This document shows, piece by piece, positions 59,689 to 64,000 of a DNA stretch of 64,000 nucleotides (position 1 is the first letter of the stretch; the number at the start of each line of letters is the position of its first letter). Location: the NCBI RefSeq assembly GCF_030159095.1, contig NZ_BRXS01000006.1:577690-641689 (forward strand), written 5' to 3'. This DNA comes from Roseisolibacter agri. GTDB taxonomy: Bacteria; Gemmatimonadota; Gemmatimonadetes; Gemmatimonadales; Gemmatimonadaceae. The position numbers were made by a program, and so were the translations under genes. The notes beneath the pieces were generated by a model. That model did not search any database. It was not told the DNA's origin and saw only the letters and a program-made list of their open reading frames with translations.

Positions 59689-60839
59689 TGTCGACCGGCA
59701 CGCCTCTGATGAGTGATCGATCGCATCGCGCGGACGCTCGCGTCGGCGCTCGGCTCGCACCGTTCGCCGCGCTCGCCGCGACGCTCTTCGCCACGCCGCT
59801 CGCGGCGCAGCCGCTCGCGCCCAAGCGTGTGCTGACGCTCCCCGCCGCATCGCAGTGCACGGGCGCAGCGCTCCCGCCGAGCGCCCGTCGCGACGCGGCC
59901 GGCGCGCGTGCGGAGGCCGCGCGTGCACGCGAGCTCGCGCTGGTCGGCGAGCGCGCGGCAGCGCGCGATGCGTTCGTGCGTGCGGCCGCCCTCGACCCCG
60001 CGGATCCGCAGCTCGCCTACGACCTCGCGCGCGCCGCCGAGGAGGCGGGTGATCGCGCGACCGCCGCGTCGGCGCTGTGTCGCTACCTCGTGCTCGCGCC
60101 CTCCGGCCGTGAGGTGGCCGAGGTCCGCGCACGGCTCTCGCGCGTCGCGGCGTCCACCGCCAACCCGGCCGACGAGTCCGTGCGGGCGACGTTCCAGCGC
60201 GGCGTCGATGCGCTCGAGGCGCGCCGCTACGAGGCGGCGGTCACGGCATTCGACGAGGTGCTGCGCACGGTCCCCAGCGCGCCCGAGGCGACGTACGACC
60301 GCGGCCTCGCGAGGCTCGCGCTCGGACAGGACGCCGCGGCGGCGAGCGATCTCGCGGCGTACGTCGCCTCACCGGCCGCGGGCCCGGACCGCGCCCAGGT
60401 TCTCCGCGCCGTCGAGGCGCTGCGGCAACCGCGCTGGAGCGTCGCGGGTGCGCTCGGCCGCGGACTCGTCGTGCCCGGGTTCGGGCAGTTCTACACGGGT
60501 CGCCCGATCCCGGGTCTCGCCGTCCTCGCGGGGACCGCGGGTGGGATCGGGCTCGCGCTCTTCGAGCGCCGCACGATCGAGCAGGTCACCTTCCTCGACA
60601 CGCTCACCAACACGCCGTACACGAACGACATCCCGCGCGTGGAGCACCCCTACCGCGCGGCCGGCCTGGCCACGGCCGGCATCCTCGCGATCGCCGGCGC
60701 GGCGGAGGCCGCGTACTACGCCGCCGTCCACTCGCGCGAGCGCCCGCGGCTCCAGCTGCGGACCGCCGCCGCGTGGGTCCCGGACCGCACCGGCACTCCG
60801 CTCCCCGCCGCCGTCGCGGGCTTCTCGGTCGCCTTCTAG
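59688..60839 (+). CDS. TPR-containing membrane protein (383 aa)
   Basis: The N-terminus has a signal-like sequence (LAPFAALAATLFATPLAAQ). Residues about 70-270 are TPR-like helical repeats (AARDAFVRAAALDPADPQLA, EARRYEAAVTAFDEVLRTV). The C-terminus has a motif PGFGQFYTGRPIPG followed by two hydrophobic segments, as in DUF5683-type membrane proteins. It starts with an ATG that shares one base with the stop of the Big2 gene (TGATG), so the two are coupled. An alternative ATG lies seven codons in. It is probably an envelope scaffold for the surface lipoprotein (inference). Confidence 0.78.
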   Translation: MSTGTPLMSDRSHRADARVGARLAPFAALAATLFATPLAAQPLAPKRVLTLPAASQCTGAALPPSARRDAAGARAEAARARELALVGERAAARDAFVRAAALDPADPQLAYDLARAAEEAGDRATAASALCRYLVLAPSGREVAEVRARLSRVAASTANPADESVRATFQRGVDALEARRYEAAVTAFDEVLRTVPSAPEATYDRGLARLALGQDAAAASDLAAYVASPAAGPDRAQVLRAVEALRQPRWSVAGALGRGLVVPGFGQFYTGRPIPGLAVLAGTAGGIGLALFERRTIEQVTFLDTLTNTPYTNDIPRVEHPYRAAGLATAGILAIAGAAEAAYYAAVHSRERPRLQLRTAAAWVPDRTGTPLPAAVAGFSVAF

Positions 60840-61041
60840 GCGTTCACGCACGTCGCGCCGTGCCGGCTGGCGCGCCGCCGCTCGTGGGGCACGCGCCTCC
60901 CGCGCCCGCTATCTTGTCGCCGGCTTGTGCCGTGGATCACCGGTCGCGCGTCTCCAGTGCACCGGATGTCGGTCCCTGCGCGCACGCGCCACCGCCCCCG
61001 GACCGCCCGGGCGGCGGGAGAACGAGCACAGGATCGACGGC

Positions 61042-63681
61042 ATGGCGGATCAGCTGCGCACCGCGCGGGCGCCCTTCGGCGACGCGGCGGACGTCGCCGA
61101 GTTGAGCAACGAGTACGAGCTGCTGGGCGAGCTCGGACGTGGTGGCAGCGCGGTCGTCTACCGCGCGCAGGATCGCAGCCTCGGACGCGAGGTGGCGATC
61201 AAGGTCGTGCATCCGCGGGCCGCGGCGCCGGGCGATGATCCCGTCGCGCGGCTGGCGCGCGAGGCGCGCACCGTCGCACAGCTCCAGCATCCGAACATCG
61301 TCACGGTGTTCGCCGTGCGCCGGCTTCGGAGCGGCGGCCTCGCGCTCGTGATGCAGATGGTGCCCGGCAACACGCTGAAGGCCATCATCCAGCGCGACGG
61401 CCCGCTCGCGCCCGAGAGGGCCGAGCGCATCCTCCGCGACGTCGCGCAGGCGCTCGCGTATGCGCACGCGCGGGGCGTCGTGCATCGCGACGTGAAGCCC
61501 GAGAACATCTTCCTCGACGAGGAGTCGGGACGCGCGCTGCTGTCGGACTTCGGGATCGCCCGCTCCGACGAGCACGACTCGATGACGATGACGGGCACCG
61601 CGCTCGGCACGCCGTTCTACATGTCGCCGGAGCAGGTCGAGGGCGGCACGCTCGACGGCCGCTCGGATCTGTACAGCCTGGGGCTGGTCGCCTGGGAGAT
61701 GCTGACGGGACGGCGGCCGTGGGATGGCGAGTCGCTCTACAACGTCATCTACAAGCAGAAGCACGAGGAGCTGCCGCCGATCGAGGCGCTGCGCCCGGGC
61801 GTGCCGACCCGGCTGCAATACCTCGTCGAGCGCATGCTGCAGAAGCGTCCCGCCGCGCGCTGGGCGGGTGCCGAGGGACTGCTCGCGCAGCTCTCGCACG
61901 CGGTGCTCCCGTCGGACTACGGCCGCTGGCAGTCGTCGCTCCGGCCGCGCGTGGAGCGCTGGCGCGAGCAGGAACGCGAGCGCGCGAAGCAGGTCGCTGA
62001 CGGGCGTCAGCAGGAGTCGCCGGGTGCGACGTTGCGGTTCCCGCGGCGCGTGCGCGCGGGCGCGGCGGTGGGTGCGACGCTCGACGACGGAACGGTGAAG
62101 CTCTCGCGCGAGACGGGCGAGGCCGACACGGCGGCGCTCATCGTCGGGCCGGACGGAAAGGTCACGGTGGCCGGCGTGCCCGCCGACCTGCGCGCGCACG
62201 ACGCGCTGATCGACGCGTCGACGGGACAGCTGGCGCTCGACGTCAGCGAGCCGCTGATCGCGCCGGAGCTGCTGGCGGAGCCCGAGGCCGTGCGCTACGA
62301 CGACGTCGCGGAGCCGAACTGGGAGCACGCGCCCGTGCCGGCCCGCACGGGCAGTCGCCGCGTGCTGCTCGGCGTCGGCGCGCTGGTCGCCAGTCTCGGG
62401 ATCGTCGCGGCAGGCTACGGCAACCGCGAACGCATCGTGGGCGCGCTCGGCGACGCGAGCCCGGCGCCCACCGAGGTGGCAGGCGTACCTGCATCCGTCG
62501 ACGCTCCGTCCGCAGTCAACGCGGAAGCGGTAGAGGCCACGACGAGCGCACCGTCTGCGGGAGCGTTTCCGATCGGAGGCAGCGCCGACGTCGTGACGGC
62601 GGGCGGACGCCACTCGTGCGTGGTCACGTTCGGTGCGCTGCTCTACTGCTGGGGCGCGAACGATCGCGGCCAGCTGGGCGACGCGGGCACGGCGTCACGT
62701 ACGTCGCCGACGCGAGTGGCGGCCGACCTCCAGTTCGTGCAGGTCTCGGCAGGGACATCGCACACCTGCGCCGTCACGCCGGGCGGCGACGCGTACTGCT
62801 GGGGTGACGATGCGAACGGTCAGCTGGGCGATGGCACGCGTGTCCGGCGCACCGCACCCGTGCGCCTCGCCGGCAGCGAGCGGTTCGCCTTCGTGCTGGC
62901 GGGGGGCACCGTGAGCTGCGGCCTCACGACCAGGGGCGGCGTGTCGTGCTGGGGCGCGAACGACCACGGGCAGCTCGGCGACGACAGCACGATCCCGTCG
63001 CGCACCGCTCCGGCGGAGATCCGGTGGCCGTCCGGGGGACGAGTCCAGGGCATCGCGGTGGGTGCGTCGCACGCGTGCGCGCTCGACGCCGACGGCCGTG
63101 CGTTCTGCTGGGGCGCGAACGATCGCGGACAGCTCGGCGACGGCACGACGACGGATCGTCGCACGCCGACCCGCGTCGCCGGCGACGCGCGCTTCATCGC
63201 GCTTTCCGCGGGACGCGCGCATACGTGCGCCGCGACGACCGAGCGTCAGGTGCTGTGCTGGGGCGAGAACCGCGACGGGCAGCTGGGCGCCCGCGACCAG
63301 CGTCAGTCGAGCACCGTGCCGACGTCGGTGGCGCTGCCGGCGGGCGCGATGGCGATCGCGGTGACTGCCGGTGGCGCGCACTCGTGCGCGCTCGGGAGCA
63401 CGGGCGGCGCCTGGTGCTGGGGTCGCAACGCCTCCGGACAGCTGGGGCGCGGCTCGACGCGGGCGCGCGGCGTACCGGCGCCGGTGCGCGCGCCGTCACC
63501 GCTCGCGGCGATCGCTGCCGCGGCTGCGCACACGTGCGCGCTGACGACGGCCGGCGAGGCGCTCTGCTGGGGCGCAGCGGGCGACGGACAGCTCGGGGAC
63601 GATGCCCGGACGGCGCGCCGCGAGCCGACGATGGTCGCGCTGTCGCCGCAGCTCGTCTCGCGTCCATTGCGCACGCGGTAG
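61042..63681 (+). CDS. Second Ser/Thr protein kinase with seven-blade RCC1 propeller (879 aa)
   Basis: Paralogue of the 53850-56543 kinase. The kinase domain (about 25-290) has GRGGSAVVYRA, VAIKVV, HRDVKPENI and SDFGIARS, all intact. A transmembrane helix lies near 437-459 (VLLGVGALVASLGIVAAGYG). The C-terminal part (about 522-875) has seven RCC1 blades with paired cysteines (HTC...CWG), though blade 3 has SCG in place of HTC. A linker of about 130 residues, shorter in the first kinase, lies between kinase and helix and contains a Val/Asp-rich segment. A TATCTT at 60910-60915 may be a -10 box. A terminator follows. Confidence 0.92.
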   Translation: MADQLRTARAPFGDAADVAELSNEYELLGELGRGGSAVVYRAQDRSLGREVAIKVVHPRAAAPGDDPVARLAREARTVAQLQHPNIVTVFAVRRLRSGGLALVMQMVPGNTLKAIIQRDGPLAPERAERILRDVAQALAYAHARGVVHRDVKPENIFLDEESGRALLSDFGIARSDEHDSMTMTGTALGTPFYMSPEQVEGGTLDGRSDLYSLGLVAWEMLTGRRPWDGESLYNVIYKQKHEELPPIEALRPGVPTRLQYLVERMLQKRPAARWAGAEGLLAQLSHAVLPSDYGRWQSSLRPRVERWREQERERAKQVADGRQQESPGATLRFPRRVRAGAAVGATLDDGTVKLSRETGEADTAALIVGPDGKVTVAGVPADLRAHDALIDASTGQLALDVSEPLIAPELLAEPEAVRYDDVAEPNWEHAPVPARTGSRRVLLGVGALVASLGIVAAGYGNRERIVGALGDASPAPTEVAGVPASVDAPSAVNAEAVEATTSAPSAGAFPIGGSADVVTAGGRHSCVVTFGALLYCWGANDRGQLGDAGTASRTSPTRVAADLQFVQVSAGTSHTCAVTPGGDAYCWGDDANGQLGDGTRVRRTAPVRLAGSERFAFVLAGGTVSCGLTTRGGVSCWGANDHGQLGDDSTIPSRTAPAEIRWPSGGRVQGIAVGASHACALDADGRAFCWGANDRGQLGDGTTTDRRTPTRVAGDARFIALSAGRAHTCAATTERQVLCWGENRDGQLGARDQRQSSTVPTSVALPAGAMAIAVTAGGAHSCALGSTGGAWCWGRNASGQLGRGSTRARGVPAPVRAPSPLAAIAAAAAHTCALTTAGEALCWGAAGDGQLGDDARTARREPTMVALSPQLVSRPLRTR

Positions 63682-63710
63682 TCGATCGAACGACGCCGAT
63701 CGCGGCACGG

Positions 63711-63751
63711 CACAGGGGGCGCGCATCCGGTGGGATGCGCGCCCCCTTGTG
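63711..63751 (+). terminator. Terminator after the second kinase gene
   Basis: A 15-bp perfect stem (63714-63728 with 63733-63747), extended to 18 bp with one bulge, and a GGTG loop lie 30 bases past the stop codon. Only two T residues follow on the plus strand. It probably ends the kinase transcript. Confidence 0.75.
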
Positions 63752-63798
63752 CGTTCCCGGCGTCGCGTGACGGCTCCGGTCGGGCGTCGGGAATGCAC

Positions 63799-63833
63799 CG
63801 CGCCCCGCATGCCGGGAAGGCATGCGGGGCGCG
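63799..63833 (-). terminator. Hairpin downstream of the 16S rRNA gene
   Basis: A perfect 15-bp stem (63799-63813 with 63819-63833) and a GGGAA-type loop lie about 105 bases past the 16S 3' end on the minus strand. It is a likely end of the 16S transcript, as no ITS or 23S gene follows. Confidence 0.65.
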
Positions 63834-63936
63834 GGAATGAACTGACAATCGAGAGAGTTGGTCGTGCGATGGCGCGACTTCCGTTGAGGACTTTCGGCGG
63901 CTCGCGTTGCCGCGCGCTGCTTACTCGTCGCTCCGG

Positions 63937-64000
<64 letters not shown>

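Overview
The window is very GC-rich (roughly 70-75 %), densely coded and frequently uses GTG starts with 1- or 4-base stop/start overlaps. Its gene content (PEP-CTERM protein, Ser/Thr kinases fused to RCC1 propellers, Big2-repeat lipoprotein, TonB receptor, orphan 2-oxoacid dehydrogenase E1 fusion) suggests an aerobic heterotrophic Gram-negative bacterium. Gemmatimonadota is my best guess, but this is inference; only about 64 bases of 16S rRNA are visible.

Bases 1-29,600 are largely a catabolic region for aromatic amino acids and phenylacetate. One arm carries phenylalanine hydroxylase (phhA), an aminotransferase, 4-hydroxyphenylpyruvate dioxygenase (hppD) and homogentisate dioxygenase (hmgA); an acetoacetate-CoA ligase further on could take up the acetoacetate made by that route. 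The other arm is the phenylacetyl-CoA epoxide pathway: paaABCD (epoxidase), paaG, paaZ, paaJ, paaH, and the thioesterases paaI and paaY, plus an extra enoyl-CoA hydratase-like gene. paaK and paaE are not seen. Interspersed are a flavin amine oxidase, an E1 alpha/beta fusion, a Glu/Leu/Phe/Val-dehydrogenase-like protein, a serine hydrolase and a peptide-binding lipoprotein. A small GIY-YIG nuclease gene sits between inverted hairpin repeats at 14,251-14,639, and a possible leaderless 28-residue gene with its own promoter and terminator lies at 19,022-19,144.

Bases 29,950-34,000 hold a ZU5-like lipoprotein, a TPR/HD-GYP/GGDEF c-di-GMP protein, a small unknown protein and a Rad52-family protein. 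Bases 34,050-45,860 form a one-directional locus: a LacI regulator with two likely operators, a KAS III-like enzyme lacking two of three usual catalytic residues, an acyl-CoA ligase, a small membrane protein and a sodium:solute symporter, all with overlapping stops and starts. After a palindrome follow a TonB receptor, an esterase, a second acyl-CoA ligase and a DUF2378-like protein. The layout suggests import, hydrolysis and CoA activation of an ester or acid whose identity is unknown.

Bases 45,900-52,600 contain a LysM protein, a deoxyhypusine-synthase-like enzyme, a two-domain multicopper oxidase coupled to a NarL-type two-component system, a geranylgeranyl-reductase-like flavoprotein and a solitary tRNA-Ile(GAT).

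Bases 52,890-63,700 are a signalling and surface cluster: an FHA protein, a Ser/Thr kinase with a seven-blade RCC1 propeller, an eleven-repeat Big2 lipoprotein, a TPR membrane protein, and a second kinase-RCC1 protein. The window ends in the 3' end of a 16S rRNA gene on the minus strand. Because a convergent protein gene lies directly downstream, that 16S gene appears to be separated from any 23S gene.
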